A stretch of DNA of 64,000 nucleotides. It comes from Neorhizobium tomejilense (lineage in GTDB: Bacteria > Pseudomonadota > Alphaproteobacteria > Rhizobiales > Rhizobiaceae). The translations under genes and the position numbers were made by a program. Below are positions 10,201-17,857 of this stretch, piece by piece. The stretch is from assembly GCA_002968845.1 (NCBI GenBank), contig PVBG01000001.1:186001-250000 (forward strand), read 5' to 3'. Each line of letters opens with the position of its first letter. Within the stretch, counting starts at the first letter, position 1. The notes below the pieces were generated by a model that did not search any database, was not told the origin of the DNA, and saw nothing but the letters and a program-made list of their open reading frames with translations.

Positions 10201-10318
10201 GGTTGCCGAAAATGCGGTCGATGCCCTTCTGCCTCAGAAAGTCGAAAACCGCCTCACTTACGGTCTGTCCACGCAGCTTCGTGCTGCTGGACAGGAAATC
10301 CAGCGACATCTTGTTCAT
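7235..10318 (-). CDS. Benzoylformate decarboxylase - aldehyde dehydrogenase fusion
   Basis: 1027-residue in-frame fusion of two complete enzymes. Residues 1-540 are a ThDP decarboxylase like MdlC: FGNPGSTELP (activating Glu), NLHSAAGLGHALG, SFPERHPLF (active-site His region) and the ThDP loop GDGSS...NNGGY. It would convert an arylglyoxylate to an aryl aldehyde. Residues 541-1027 are a full NAD(P) aldehyde dehydrogenase: TPWNAPM, FTGSTIAG, LELGGK with Glu800, GQVC with Cys834, and EEIFGPV. There is no linker between them. At the junction the codons for Glu-Glu-Glu-Thr (GAGGAGGAGACT) form an excellent ribosome site seven bases before the Met541 codon (8698), so the dehydrogenase may also be made alone. 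The usual order is two genes (mdlC, mdlD); loss of a stop codon or a sequence error are both possible. The first start has GGGAGGAGG upstream. The divergent LysR gene is the likely regulator. Confidence 0.88.
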   Translation of the reverse strand: MNKMSLDFLSSSTKLRGQTVSEAVFDFLRQKGIDRIFGNPGSTELPMFVNVPEDFSYVLGLQESIVVAMADAYAQTSRKPAFVNLHSAAGLGHALGNIYTAYRNRAPLIITTGQQSRELLPHDPFLFAENPTEFPKPYVKWACEPARAEDVPAAIARAYYMAMQAPRGPVMVSVPLSDWQAQAAPIAIRDVETVISAPASAIDDLARQLNDAKEPVLVVGPGVDIDNAWDATVRLAEILQAKVWVSPLSSRCSFPERHPLFAGFLPAFQPKLANCLHGADLVLVLGAPAFTYHFAGSGPDIPQGAELWLITDDPAQAASAIVGNAMVSNLRAATESLVYRLRCRPQRTSGPARTIPRLKTPKGITQEFFYQTLADVRSPDSIVFEEAPSGRDALHDFFPIERPGGFFATASGGLGYALPGSVGAALTRPEQPVIAVIGDGSSLYSIQSIWSAVEYDADLLIVILNNGGYKVLKAIAERSGSGRIDGVDIGHMDFVQIAKAQGCKAVRCEKGDELSSCLRDLLKMKGPRLLEIILSEEETEMNVAVRNEQVLKTPEKFFIGGEWVAPLGTNKLDVISPVTEEVLMSYPEASNADIDKAVAAARDAFDNGPWPRMTFKERAGYLRKVADLLTARLDEIANAWTTQVGAPIFLTKKLVGQNPGLYNYYAGLIENDEFVDQRKRADGGEVRVVREPVGVCAAITPWNAPMVLLNYKVSAALAAGCTIVAKPSPETPLDAYLLAECIEKAGLPKGVFNLVPAGREGGDYLVRHQGIDKVSFTGSTIAGKTIAAACADRLARVSLELGGKSAAVLLDDADFAKALPALMVYSMPITGQVCFSLTRILVPESRKQEFIDLYVGAVKNIKVGDPADPTTQMGPLTMARQLARVEGYIAAGRAGGATVACGGGRPKGFDRGYFIEPTVFTDVTMDMKIAQEEIFGPVVSIISYKDDDEAAKIANDSTYGLSGAVFSSDPERGYAFARRMRTGSVTVNGMIVDIHHPFGGFKQSGIGREGGPEGLENYFEVKTIHMA

Positions 10319-10403
10319 AGCTTCGAGGCCTCCTCCCGGCCTTCAGGGCTCCCACCCTGAGCGCATGTCTTGTCGTGGGAAGTGTCGCAGATAGCGCCCT
10401 CTC

Positions 10404-10424
10404 TTGGAATTGAAGAATTTCCAA
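10404..10424. promoter_or_regulatory. Candidate LysR operator between the fusion gene and lysR
   Basis: Inverted repeat TTGGAA-N9-TTCCAA contains the T-N11-A core expected of LysR-type boxes. It lies 20 bases before the LysR start and about 86 bases before the divergent fusion gene, a normal position for an autoregulated activator site. Confidence 0.6.
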
Positions 10425-10443
10425 TAATCCATTACATCAAGGC

Positions 10444-11355
10444 ATGACTTTGGATGTGCGCTCGGCTCAAATCGTTCTGGAATGCGCGCGGCGCGGTAGC
10501 CTCGGCGCGGCCGCCACCGCCTTGAACATGACGCAGCCAGCGATCACACGCATGCTGAAGCGGCTGGAGGACAGCTACGGCGTTCCCCTGTTCGAGCGCA
10601 CGACGCGCGGCGTGGTGCCGACTGTCTTCGGTGACGCCCTGCTTCCCTATGCCAAACTGGTCGTTTCCGAGATCGGCAATGCGACCGACGTGATCCAGCA
10701 GATGCGCGGCGCGAGCCGCGGCGTGGTGCGGATCGGCGGGGTGGCGAGCGTCGTTGGCGGTTTCATCATCGCGGTGATCGGCGAAATGCGCAAACAGCAT
10801 CCGGAGGTGCAGTACCAGGTCATCGAGGACCTGGAAGACCGGGTGCTGGAAGGGCTGAAGGGCGGAACGATCGATATCGCGATTTCGCCGGAGCCTTATC
10901 TGGACGACGATATCATCATGGCGACGCCTGACATCATGCACGACACGGTGTCGGTTTTTGCAAGGTCCGATCATCCGATCCTCAGCCGAGAGCATGTAGC
11001 GCTTGCCGAGGCGGCTGGCTTCGACTGGGCGATGCCTCCACCGGGAACACCGACGGTCAGGGAGTGGCAGCGGCGGTTCCACGACAATGCGCTGGAGCCG
11101 AACGCGCCGTCGATCGTCTCCCGCTCGGTGCCGGTTCTGAAAGCCGCGGTTCTCTCGGAAGCTATGTTCTGCTGGATGCCGCTGCCCCTGGTGCGCGAGG
11201 AGGTGGAACGGGGCGACATGGCACGCGTCAACGTGCCCGAACTCGACTGGCAGCGGACGTTCCGCGTCTACCGCCGCAAGAAGGGCCTGATGACGCCGCC
11301 GACGGTCAACCTGCTGCAATGCATTCGCCGCATCAGCGAGACCTGGTCGATGTAA
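10444..11355 (+). CDS. LysR-family transcriptional regulator
   Basis: 303-residue regulator. The N-terminal winged helix-turn-helix (residues 1-60) has the LysR pattern RRGSLGAAATALNMTQPAITRMLKRLE and LFERTTRG; the effector domain follows from about residue 90 with the two-lobed periplasmic-binding-like fold. It is transcribed away from the decarboxylase-dehydrogenase gene with 125 bases between the starts, so it most likely controls that gene in response to an aromatic acid. Only a weak AAGG stands directly before the ATG. Confidence 0.85.
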   Translation: MTLDVRSAQIVLECARRGSLGAAATALNMTQPAITRMLKRLEDSYGVPLFERTTRGVVPTVFGDALLPYAKLVVSEIGNATDVIQQMRGASRGVVRIGGVASVVGGFIIAVIGEMRKQHPEVQYQVIEDLEDRVLEGLKGGTIDIAISPEPYLDDDIIMATPDIMHDTVSVFARSDHPILSREHVALAEAAGFDWAMPPPGTPTVREWQRRFHDNALEPNAPSIVSRSVPVLKAAVLSEAMFCWMPLPLVREEVERGDMARVNVPELDWQRTFRVYRRKKGLMTPPTVNLLQCIRRISETWSM

Positions 11356-11375
11356 AGGGCAGGGCGGTTTAGGCT

Positions 11376-11561
11376 CTACCTCTGCTTGGCACCTGCGCTC
11401 TTGCCGTCCGAACTCTTCGATCTTTCCTCAAAACGGTCGGCTCCCTTGGCGAGGTCCGATCCCTTCTGAGCTTCGACCTTCTTCTCTTCCTTGCGGGTGC
11501 TCTGCTTCAGACCACGTGCGGATTCCCGACCCTTTTCGGTCGGAGCCTGTTCGATACCCAT
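11376..11561 (-). CDS. Small, highly charged hypothetical protein
   Basis: 61-residue protein that is very rich in Lys, Glu, Arg, Ser and Gln, with no hydrophobic core, so it is probably disordered or a single charged helix. The ATG at 11561 has a strong GGAGGAGAAATC ribosome site; the longer frame reaching 11747 overlaps the allophanate hydrolase gene and is not protein-like. It lies 100 bases after that gene on the same strand and may be its last operon member or independent. No function is recognised. Confidence 0.55.
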   Translation of the reverse strand: MGIEQAPTEKGRESARGLKQSTRKEEKKVEAQKGSDLAKGADRFEERSKSSDGKSAGAKQR

Positions 11562-11661
11562 GATTTCTCCTCCAGCGCCTGATTGGCGCAGCAGTCGAAC
11601 GGGCGGCGCGTGAAGGCGTTCCCGCACATGCGCATCTTTTCCGGATCTGCGTCCCGTGTGA

Positions 11662-13500
11662 TCAGCCGACGTTGCCGACCCGCGGCAGCGACGCGAACTC
11701 CTTGAGATAGGCCCGCCAGCCGCCATAGGCGGTGATGTCGAGCGCACCCTGAAGTGCGAACGGTTCGGCGAGAAATCCCTTGGCCGAGGTGCCGTCCGAC
11801 AATGTGACGGTGCCGATGCCGAGCGGGGGCGGGATCGCCGCGACGAACAGGCCGAAACCCGTCGGCGTCAGTTTCCAGACCTCGACGTCGATCTCGCCGC
11901 CTTCGCCTTCGGCGACGCGGACCATGCCGGGCTTCGGCGGCACCGTGCCGGCCAGCGCATAGAGCCTGTAAGCGGCGGAGGTTTTCGCGACCCTGGAGAA
12001 GGTGCCGTCGAGATCGGTAAGCTGATGGTTGAGCGGCATGCCGGATAGGTGCGCACCGACCACGATGACGTCGATCAGCTCGTCGCTGGCGATTGCGACA
12101 GGCGTTTCGGATGGCGCGGGAAGCGGCCAGCCGGTGGCGCCGAGCGAAAGGCCGCTCGCCTGGTGAAGGTCTCGGGCGACGGAGGCGGTAAGGCTGTCGC
12201 GGCCGAAGGGGGCGAGCAGCGTGACGCTCGCCGGCAGGCCGTCGGCGCGGGTGCCGGTCGGCACGGCGATGCCGCACATGTCAGCCAAGTTGACGAAGTT
12301 CGTATAGGTGCCGAGCCGCGAGTTTTCCCGGATCGGCTCGGCATCCAGGTCGGCACGGGTGTAGTGGGTCGGCGCGGTCGGGACGCAGAAAAGGTCGACG
12401 GAGGCGATCAGCGGCGCCAGCGTTCTCTTCAGGGCCTGCAGCGCATAGAGACCCTTGAAGGCATCGGCTGCGGAGAGTGATTTAGCACCGCCATAGATTT
12501 TTCGCGTTACTGGGTGGAAGCTTTCTTCCCTGGTGTCGAAGAACGGTTTTACCGCCGCATAACGCTCGGCCACCCAGGCGCCTTCGTAGAGCAGGTTGGC
12601 GACCTTGTAGAAATCGCCGAAGGGCACTTCGACGATCCGATGTCCGAGCCTTGCGAGCATTGATACGGCATCGCCATAGGCCGCCTCCATGACAGTATCG
12701 CCGAAGAATTGCAGGTCGGCCTTGGCGGGCACGCCGATCGTCAGCGCCGGCGGCGACCAGCCGAAGCCGGTCACCGGAACAGCTCTCGAATAGGCATCGG
12801 TCTCATCGTATTTCGCGGCGACGGAGAACACTTTCCAGGCATCGTCCGCGGTCAGTGCGAAGATCGAGACGCAGTCGAGCGTGCGGCAGGCGGGAATGAC
12901 GCCTGTGGTCGACAGCGCGCCGACGCTCGGCTTCAGCCCGACAATGTTATTCAGCCCGGCCGGGATGCGCCCTGAGCCGGCGGTATCGGTGCCGAGCGCG
13001 AAGCTGACGATGCCCTGCGCGGTGGCGACCGCCGAACCGGACGATGAGCCGCCCGGCACGAGCCTCGCGTCGATGGCATTTTTGGGGATCGGGTAGGGCG
13101 AACGGACACCGACCAGACCGGTTGCGAACTGGTCGAGATTGGTCTTGCCGATGACCAAAGCGCCGGCTGCCTTGAGCAGGCCGATCACAGTCGCGTCCTT
13201 CTCGGGCATGTAGGCATAGTCCGGGCAGGCGGCCGTGGTCGGCATGCCGGCGACGTCGATATTGTCCTTCACCGCGAAGGGAATGCCGAAGAGCGGTTTC
13301 GCTGGATCAAAGGCGCCAAGGCTTGCGGCTTCCGCCAGCGCCGTCTCCCTGTCGGCCAGGTGGATGAAGATGCCGGGATCATCGACCTCGGCGATCCGCG
13401 CGAAAACCGCCTCGACGATCTGCGCGACACTGCCGCCATCCTGGTAGAACGCGTGAAGCGAGGCGATGTCGAAGGCGGGCGTCTGTTCCGGCAAGCTCAT
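11662..13500 (-). CDS. atzF: Allophanate hydrolase (AtzF type)
   Basis: 612-residue enzyme, the normal size for AtzF, which splits allophanate into 2 NH3 and 2 CO2. Residues 1 to about 460 are an amidase-signature domain with the Ser-cisSer-Lys set: Lys in FAVKDNIDV and serines in PGGSSSGSAVA, then TDTAGSGRIPAG. The C-terminal about 150 residues (from DELIDVIVVGAHLSGMPLNHQL, ending in GALDITAYGGWRAYL) are the extra domain of true allophanate hydrolases that removes the carboxylate. ATG 13500 overlaps the upstream cupin gene by four bases; the longer frame to 13539 is less likely. It completes the biuret to allophanate to ammonia route of this operon. Confidence 0.88.
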   Translation of the reverse strand: MSLPEQTPAFDIASLHAFYQDGGSVAQIVEAVFARIAEVDDPGIFIHLADRETALAEAASLGAFDPAKPLFGIPFAVKDNIDVAGMPTTAACPDYAYMPEKDATVIGLLKAAGALVIGKTNLDQFATGLVGVRSPYPIPKNAIDARLVPGGSSSGSAVATAQGIVSFALGTDTAGSGRIPAGLNNIVGLKPSVGALSTTGVIPACRTLDCVSIFALTADDAWKVFSVAAKYDETDAYSRAVPVTGFGWSPPALTIGVPAKADLQFFGDTVMEAAYGDAVSMLARLGHRIVEVPFGDFYKVANLLYEGAWVAERYAAVKPFFDTREESFHPVTRKIYGGAKSLSAADAFKGLYALQALKRTLAPLIASVDLFCVPTAPTHYTRADLDAEPIRENSRLGTYTNFVNLADMCGIAVPTGTRADGLPASVTLLAPFGRDSLTASVARDLHQASGLSLGATGWPLPAPSETPVAIASDELIDVIVVGAHLSGMPLNHQLTDLDGTFSRVAKTSAAYRLYALAGTVPPKPGMVRVAEGEGGEIDVEVWKLTPTGFGLFVAAIPPPLGIGTVTLSDGTSAKGFLAEPFALQGALDITAYGGWRAYLKEFASLPRVGNVG

Positions 13501-13850
13501 GCCATTTCCTCTTCCAGTATTGTCACCGGCCGGTCCCACTGGATAAGGACGACGCAGCCGGTATCGCTCCAGACGGAGTGTTCGGTGCCGGGCGCATTGA
13601 CGATATAGCTGCCGCGACCGTAGTCGCCGGCCTCGTCGGATTGCACGCCCTCGAGCACCAGGATGGTTTCGAGGCCTTCATGGCGATGGCGGGGAACGCC
13701 GGCGCCGGCCTCGTATTTCAGCAGCGCCACGCCCGGCTGGTCGCCTTCGAAGGGGCGGATCCAGTGGATCGTGACCTCGTCGCGGAAGGGCTCGAATTCC
13801 AAGTCTTTCCATCCACCTAGCGTCAGAAGTTCGCGGGTTGATTCAGGCAT
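13497..13850 (-). CDS. Cupin-domain protein (ChrR-like)
   Basis: 117-residue single cupin barrel. The metal-binding motifs are visible: PRHRHEGLETILVLEG (two His and a Glu) and the second motif around NAPGTEHSVWS (His). It resembles the cupin of ChrR but lacks the anti-sigma zinc part, so it is probably a small metal-dependent enzyme or ligand-binding protein. It overlaps genes on both sides (eight bases with the hydrolase before it, four with allophanate hydrolase after), which implies tight co-translation. Its step in ureide breakdown is unknown. Confidence 0.7.
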   Translation of the reverse strand: MPESTRELLTLGGWKDLEFEPFRDEVTIHWIRPFEGDQPGVALLKYEAGAGVPRHRHEGLETILVLEGVQSDEAGDYGRGSYIVNAPGTEHSVWSDTGCVVLIQWDRPVTILEEEMA

Positions 13851-14538
13851 TGGTGATCCCCTTTGGCGCGATCCCTTCCAGAATGTCGTCCACATGGGCG
13901 GTCCAGCCGACGATGGCGCCCTGGGCGCGGATCATGGCGATGGCCGCCGCCTTGAACTCCGGAAAATAGCTTTCGGTCGCCTCTTCGGCGAGCAGGCATT
14001 CGTAGCCGCGGTCGTTCGCCTCGCGCATCGTTGTCTGGACGCAGACTTCCGTCGTCACGCCGGCAAAGACGAGCTGGCTGATGCCTTTCGCCTTCAGCAC
14101 GTCACTCAGTTCGGTGGCGTAGAAGGCGCCCTTGCCGGGCTTTTCGATCACCACCTCGCCACCGATCGGCGCGAGTTCGGAGATGATCGCCGTACCCGGT
14201 TCGCCTGAAATCAGCACCCGACCCATGGGGCCGACATCACCGATCCTGAGCGTTGGATTGCCGCGGTCGCGCTTGGCGGGCGGCAGGTCGGAAAGGTCCG
14301 GCTTGTGGCACTCCATGGTGTGGATGACCGGCAGGCCGGCATCGCGAAAACCCTGGATCAAGCGTTTGACGTCCGGCACGATCTTGGTGATGCGGCCGAC
14401 ATCGTTACCGAGGCTGGCGCCAAAACCGCCAGGTTCGGCGAAATCGCGCTGCATATCGATGACGATGAGCGCCAGCGCACCTGGTTTCGCCGGGAAAGCG
14501 AAGGGTTCTGCCTTGATCTCGATTATCCCCTCGGCCAT
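13843..14538 (-). CDS. Isochorismatase-fold amidohydrolase, second copy (biuret/triuret-type)
   Basis: 231-residue cysteine hydrolase. The triad is intact: Asp in VIDMQRDF, Lys in EKPGKGAFYAT, Cys in TTEVCVQTT, plus the family [13 protein letters not shown]. It is clearly a paralogue of the biuret hydrolase at 17145-17849 but diverged in the first 60 residues and around the substrate pocket. Known members of this family hydrolyse biuret (BiuH), triuret (TrtA) and ureidoacrylate (RutB). The overlap with both neighbours places it in the cyanurate/biuret operon; a triuret or carboxybiuret substrate is possible but unproven. Confidence 0.75.
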   Translation of the reverse strand: MAEGIIEIKAEPFAFPAKPGALALIVIDMQRDFAEPGGFGASLGNDVGRITKIVPDVKRLIQGFRDAGLPVIHTMECHKPDLSDLPPAKRDRGNPTLRIGDVGPMGRVLISGEPGTAIISELAPIGGEVVIEKPGKGAFYATELSDVLKAKGISQLVFAGVTTEVCVQTTMREANDRGYECLLAEEATESYFPEFKAAAIAMIRAQGAIVGWTAHVDDILEGIAPKGITNA

Positions 14539-16088
14539 CAGTGATGCCCCGCCATATGGGCGCCGATGACGCCGATATCGGCGGCGCGGATCGGTGTTTC
14601 GTAGACCAGCTTACCCTCCGAGATCACCATGATGCGGTCCGACATTTCCAGCAGTTCGTCGAGATCTTCCGAGAGCAGCAGCACGGCGGTGCCCGAATTG
14701 CGGGCCCGCATGATGCGGGCGCGGATTTCGGCGACGGCTGAGAAATCCAGGCCGAAACAGGGGTTGGAGACGATCAGCAGGTCGACATCGCCGGTCAGCT
14801 CACGAGCGAGCACGGCGCGCTGGACGTTGCCTCCGGACAGTGCCGCGATCGGCGATGACGAGGAAGCGGTCTTCACCTTGAAATCGGAAATCAGCAACGA
14901 GGCACGTTTCTTCATCTCGCCCTTGTTCAGCCAGATCGCATCCTTGCCGTCGCCCTTGAGGTCGAAGGTGCGGAAGGCAAGGTTTTCGCTGACCGTCATT
15001 TTTGGCGCGCAGGCGTTCTGGAGGGGTTCTTCGGGGATGAAGCGGACGTTGTTCCTGCGGGTTTCTGGGCGGGTCGCGCCATAGGCTTCGCCGTTGACGG
15101 TCACCGTGCCTCGGTCGGTCGGGCGCTGGCCGGCGAGGATTTCGGTCAGCTCCTTCTGGCCGTTGCCGGAAATGCCGGCGATGCCGACGATCTCGCCGGA
15201 TCGGACCGTCAAGTTGTCGATCTCGATCGTCTTCAGGCCGGATCGGTCCGGCGCCTTGACCTGTTCGACCTTCAATACCGATTTCGCGGCTTCCGGCACC
15301 GGCAGGCGGCTGTCGAGTTCTGCAAGCTTGACGTCGCCGATCATCATTCCCGCCATGTCGGAGGTGGAAAGTTCGCTGACCTTGCCGGTGCCGACCAGCC
15401 TGCCGCGGCGCAGGATCGACACGGCATCGGCGAACTTCGTCACCTCGTGGAACTTGTGGCTGATCATCAGCACCGTCAGTTCGCCGCGCTCGGTCATGCC
15501 GCGCACGATGCCGAGCATCTCGTCGGCTTCGGCCGGCGTCAGCACGGAGGTCGGTTCGTCGAGCACGAGGAAGGAACGGCCGAGATAGAGCTGCTTGACG
15601 ATCTCCAGCTTCTGCTTCTCGCCGGCCGCCAGCTCGCTCACCGGCCGTTCGAGCGGGATCTGGAACGGCATGCGCTGCATGAAGGCGGCAAGATCCTTGC
15701 GCTCCTTCGCCCAGTTGATCACCGAGGGCACGGAGGTGCGGCTGATCACCAGGTTTTCGGCGCCGGTCAGCGAGGGGACGAGCGTGAAGTGCTGGTAGAC
15801 CATGCCGAGCCCGTAAGTGGCGGCATCCTTGGGCGAGGCGACCGAGACTTCCCGGCCGTCGACCGAGAGCGAGCCCGCAGTCGCGTGGTAGAAGCCCATG
15901 ATGCATTTGACGAGCGTCGACTTGCCGGCGCCGTTTTCCCCGAGCAGAGCATGGAACGAACCGGCGGGCACGCTGATCGAGACGTTGTCGAGCGCGGTGA
16001 AGGAACCGAACCGCATGGTCATGCCGAGCGTTTCGATGCCGACCGCCTTGCCGGCCTGGGGTAGGGGCGTATCGCGGACGATGCTCAC
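14538..16088 (-). CDS. ABC importer ATPase with two nucleotide-binding domains (BMP/nucleoside type)
   Basis: 516-residue fused ATPase. The first domain (about 20-245) has Walker A GENGAGKST, a shortened signature in ELAAGEKQKLEIVKQL and Walker B LVLDEPTSVLT. The second (about 275-510) has a degenerate A loop (GISGNGQKE) and signature LSGGNVQRAVLARE, as is usual for YufO/RbsA-type proteins. It belongs with the two permeases and BmpA-like receptor upstream, although hydrolase genes separate them. GTG 16088 follows AAAGGAG. The gene order suggests cyanurate, barbiturate or a related ureide as cargo. Confidence 0.88.
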   Translation of the reverse strand: MSIVRDTPLPQAGKAVGIETLGMTMRFGSFTALDNVSISVPAGSFHALLGENGAGKSTLVKCIMGFYHATAGSLSVDGREVSVASPKDAATYGLGMVYQHFTLVPSLTGAENLVISRTSVPSVINWAKERKDLAAFMQRMPFQIPLERPVSELAAGEKQKLEIVKQLYLGRSFLVLDEPTSVLTPAEADEMLGIVRGMTERGELTVLMISHKFHEVTKFADAVSILRRGRLVGTGKVSELSTSDMAGMMIGDVKLAELDSRLPVPEAAKSVLKVEQVKAPDRSGLKTIEIDNLTVRSGEIVGIAGISGNGQKELTEILAGQRPTDRGTVTVNGEAYGATRPETRRNNVRFIPEEPLQNACAPKMTVSENLAFRTFDLKGDGKDAIWLNKGEMKKRASLLISDFKVKTASSSSPIAALSGGNVQRAVLARELTGDVDLLIVSNPCFGLDFSAVAEIRARIMRARNSGTAVLLLSEDLDELLEMSDRIMVISEGKLVYETPIRAADIGVIGAHMAGHH

Positions 16089-16089
16089 T

Positions 16090-17145
16090 TCAAGTCTCCT
16101 TTTCGACGATAATAGCGACGGGGCCGCCGCCGGGTGGTCCCTGATGCTCGGCGCCGCCCGAGACGTAGAGGTCGGTCATGCCGAAAACGCCCGCGAGAAC
16201 GCCGCCGACGAAAGCGCGGGCGTGGCGCGTGCCGGAAATGTCGGAATCGTCCAGCATCGTATGGCGCTTGCCGCCGATCTTGCCGGAAGGGTCCGGCTCG
16301 GCCTTGGCGAGAACCGCTGCAAGGCGGCTGTTTTCCGGCAAGCGTTCACGCGCCCGGCGGACTGAACATGCGTCGATCGCGTTTTCCATGACGGCATGAT
16401 CGATCGCGAACGGGCCGGACCACTGGGAGCTCATGCCGAGGACGATGATCTCGTGGTCGATCAGTTCGACACCGGCCGATGTCGAGGCGCAAGTCGAGAA
16501 GAGGTCAAAACGGATACCGATATCGGCATCGGCGATTTCCGCTTCATCGACCTCGCCGAGCGCCACCGCGACGCCGAGCGCGGAGGCGCCGCGCGACAGG
16601 CCCATCGACTTCAGCGTGTCGCGGGTCGCGACGGTGGCGCCCGCGGCCTCCGCCTCGGAGATCCGGCGCGACGTCAGCAGCGGGCATTTGATCTGGACGA
16701 AATGCACATCCGCCGGGTCGTCGATACCGGCATCCCGCATTGCCGCCCTGACCCCGTCGGTGACGAGCAGAACCTGTTGCCGGCGTCCGAGATGATGGGT
16801 GGGCAGAACGGGTGTGCGGGAGGCACCGATTGCAAGCGCTCGTTCGCCGGGCGCTTCCACAGTTTCGCGGGTAAAGATCGTCCAGTGCGGCGAAAGCGCG
16901 CCTTCGGTTCCACCCGACATGACGGTTGAAACCCCATCGACACCATGCCTGTGGAACAGGTCCTCGAAGCTGCGGGTCGCATATCCACGGCTGAAATCGT
17001 TGACGCAGCCGTTGCCTTCGGTCTTGCCGAGCACCGCCACGACGTTCTTCGCCGCAAGGCCGCCCGCAAACAGCGCCTCGACGCCGGCGACATCGTCCGG
17101 GCCGTCGGCGGGTATGCGATAGACGTGGGCACGCAGCGAAGGCAT
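16090..17145 (-). CDS. atzD: Cyanuric acid hydrolase / barbiturase family enzyme
   Basis: 351-residue ring-opening amidohydrolase of the unusual three-fold AtzD/TrzD/barbiturase family. The three pseudo-repeats and their Ser-Lys pairs can be followed: Lys in VLGKTEGNG with Ser in MSGGTEGALSPH; Lys in VQIKCPLLT with Ser in SRGASALGVAVALGE; Lys in SGKIGGKRHTMLDDS with Ser in YVSGGAEHQGPPGG. Cyanuric acid hydrolase makes carboxybiuret, which decarboxylates to biuret; barbiturase makes ureidomalonate. Biuret hydrolase directly upstream and allophanate hydrolase in the same operon favour cyanuric acid. Start 17145 is chosen because the frame further upstream overlaps biuH and is not protein-like; it overlaps the biuH stop by one base. 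Confidence 0.88.
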   Translation of the reverse strand: MPSLRAHVYRIPADGPDDVAGVEALFAGGLAAKNVVAVLGKTEGNGCVNDFSRGYATRSFEDLFHRHGVDGVSTVMSGGTEGALSPHWTIFTRETVEAPGERALAIGASRTPVLPTHHLGRRQQVLLVTDGVRAAMRDAGIDDPADVHFVQIKCPLLTSRRISEAEAAGATVATRDTLKSMGLSRGASALGVAVALGEVDEAEIADADIGIRFDLFSTCASTSAGVELIDHEIIVLGMSSQWSGPFAIDHAVMENAIDACSVRRARERLPENSRLAAVLAKAEPDPSGKIGGKRHTMLDDSDISGTRHARAFVGGVLAGVFGMTDLYVSGGAEHQGPPGGGPVAIIVEKET

Positions 17146-17849
17146 CAGGGCAGGGCCTTCACGAGTGCTTCGGAATTGGAGACGGAGCCGAAGACGCCGC
17201 CCTGCATCTTGACCATCTTGATGGCGGCGAGGTGATTGCCGTAGTCGGTGGCGCCGCAGCAGTCCTCGAGCATCAGGCATTCGAAGCCGCGGTCGTTCGC
17301 CTCGCGCATCGTGGTCGAGACGCAGACATCGGTGGTGATGCCGGTCAGCACGATGTTCTCGATGCGCTTCTGGTTGAGGATGAGTTCGAGATCGGTGGCG
17401 CAGAACGAGCCCTTGCCCGGCTTGTCGATGATGACTTCGCCTTCGATCGGATAGAGTTCCGGGATTATGTCCCAGCCGGGTTCGCCACGGGTGAGGATGC
17501 GGCCGCAAGGGCCGGGATCGCCGATGCCCGCGCCGATGCGCTGCGAGCGCCAGCGTTTGTTGGCCGGCAGGTCGGCGAGGTCGGGGCGGTGGCCTTCACG
17601 GGTGTGGATGATGTGGTATCCCTTGGCCCGCATGGCGGCGAGCACGCGTTTGATCGGCTCGATCGGCGCCTGCACCAGGGCTAAGTCGTAACCCATGTGG
17701 TCGACATAACCGCCCTTGCCGCAGAAATCGGTCTGCATGTCGATGATGATGAGGGCGGTGTTCTGAGGTCTCAGATCGCCGTTATAGGGCCAGGCATAGG
17801 GATCGGCGTCGATATAATGCCCTTTGGTTTCAACCATCGCGTCCATCAT
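17145..17849 (-). CDS. biuH: Biuret amidohydrolase
   Basis: 234-residue isochorismatase-like cysteine hydrolase that converts biuret to allophanate and ammonia. The triad is Asp in [10 protein letters not shown], Lys in [11 protein letters not shown] and Cys in [17 protein letters not shown]. The long stretches around [23 protein letters not shown] and [18 protein letters not shown] match what I remember of the characterised Rhizobium leguminosarum enzyme very closely. It sits between formamidase and cyanuric acid hydrolase, exactly where the pathway needs it. Met1 (17849) and Met2 (17846) are both possible; the spacing to AGGAGA slightly favours 17846. Confidence 0.88.
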   Translation of the reverse strand: MMDAMVETKGHYIDADPYAWPYNGDLRPQNTALIIIDMQTDFCGKGGYVDHMGYDLALVQAPIEPIKRVLAAMRAKGYHIIHTREGHRPDLADLPANKRWRSQRIGAGIGDPGPCGRILTRGEPGWDIIPELYPIEGEVIIDKPGKGSFCATDLELILNQKRIENIVLTGITTDVCVSTTMREANDRGFECLMLEDCCGATDYGNHLAAIKMVKMQGGVFGSVSNSEALVKALP

Positions 17850-17857
17850 TGTCTCTC

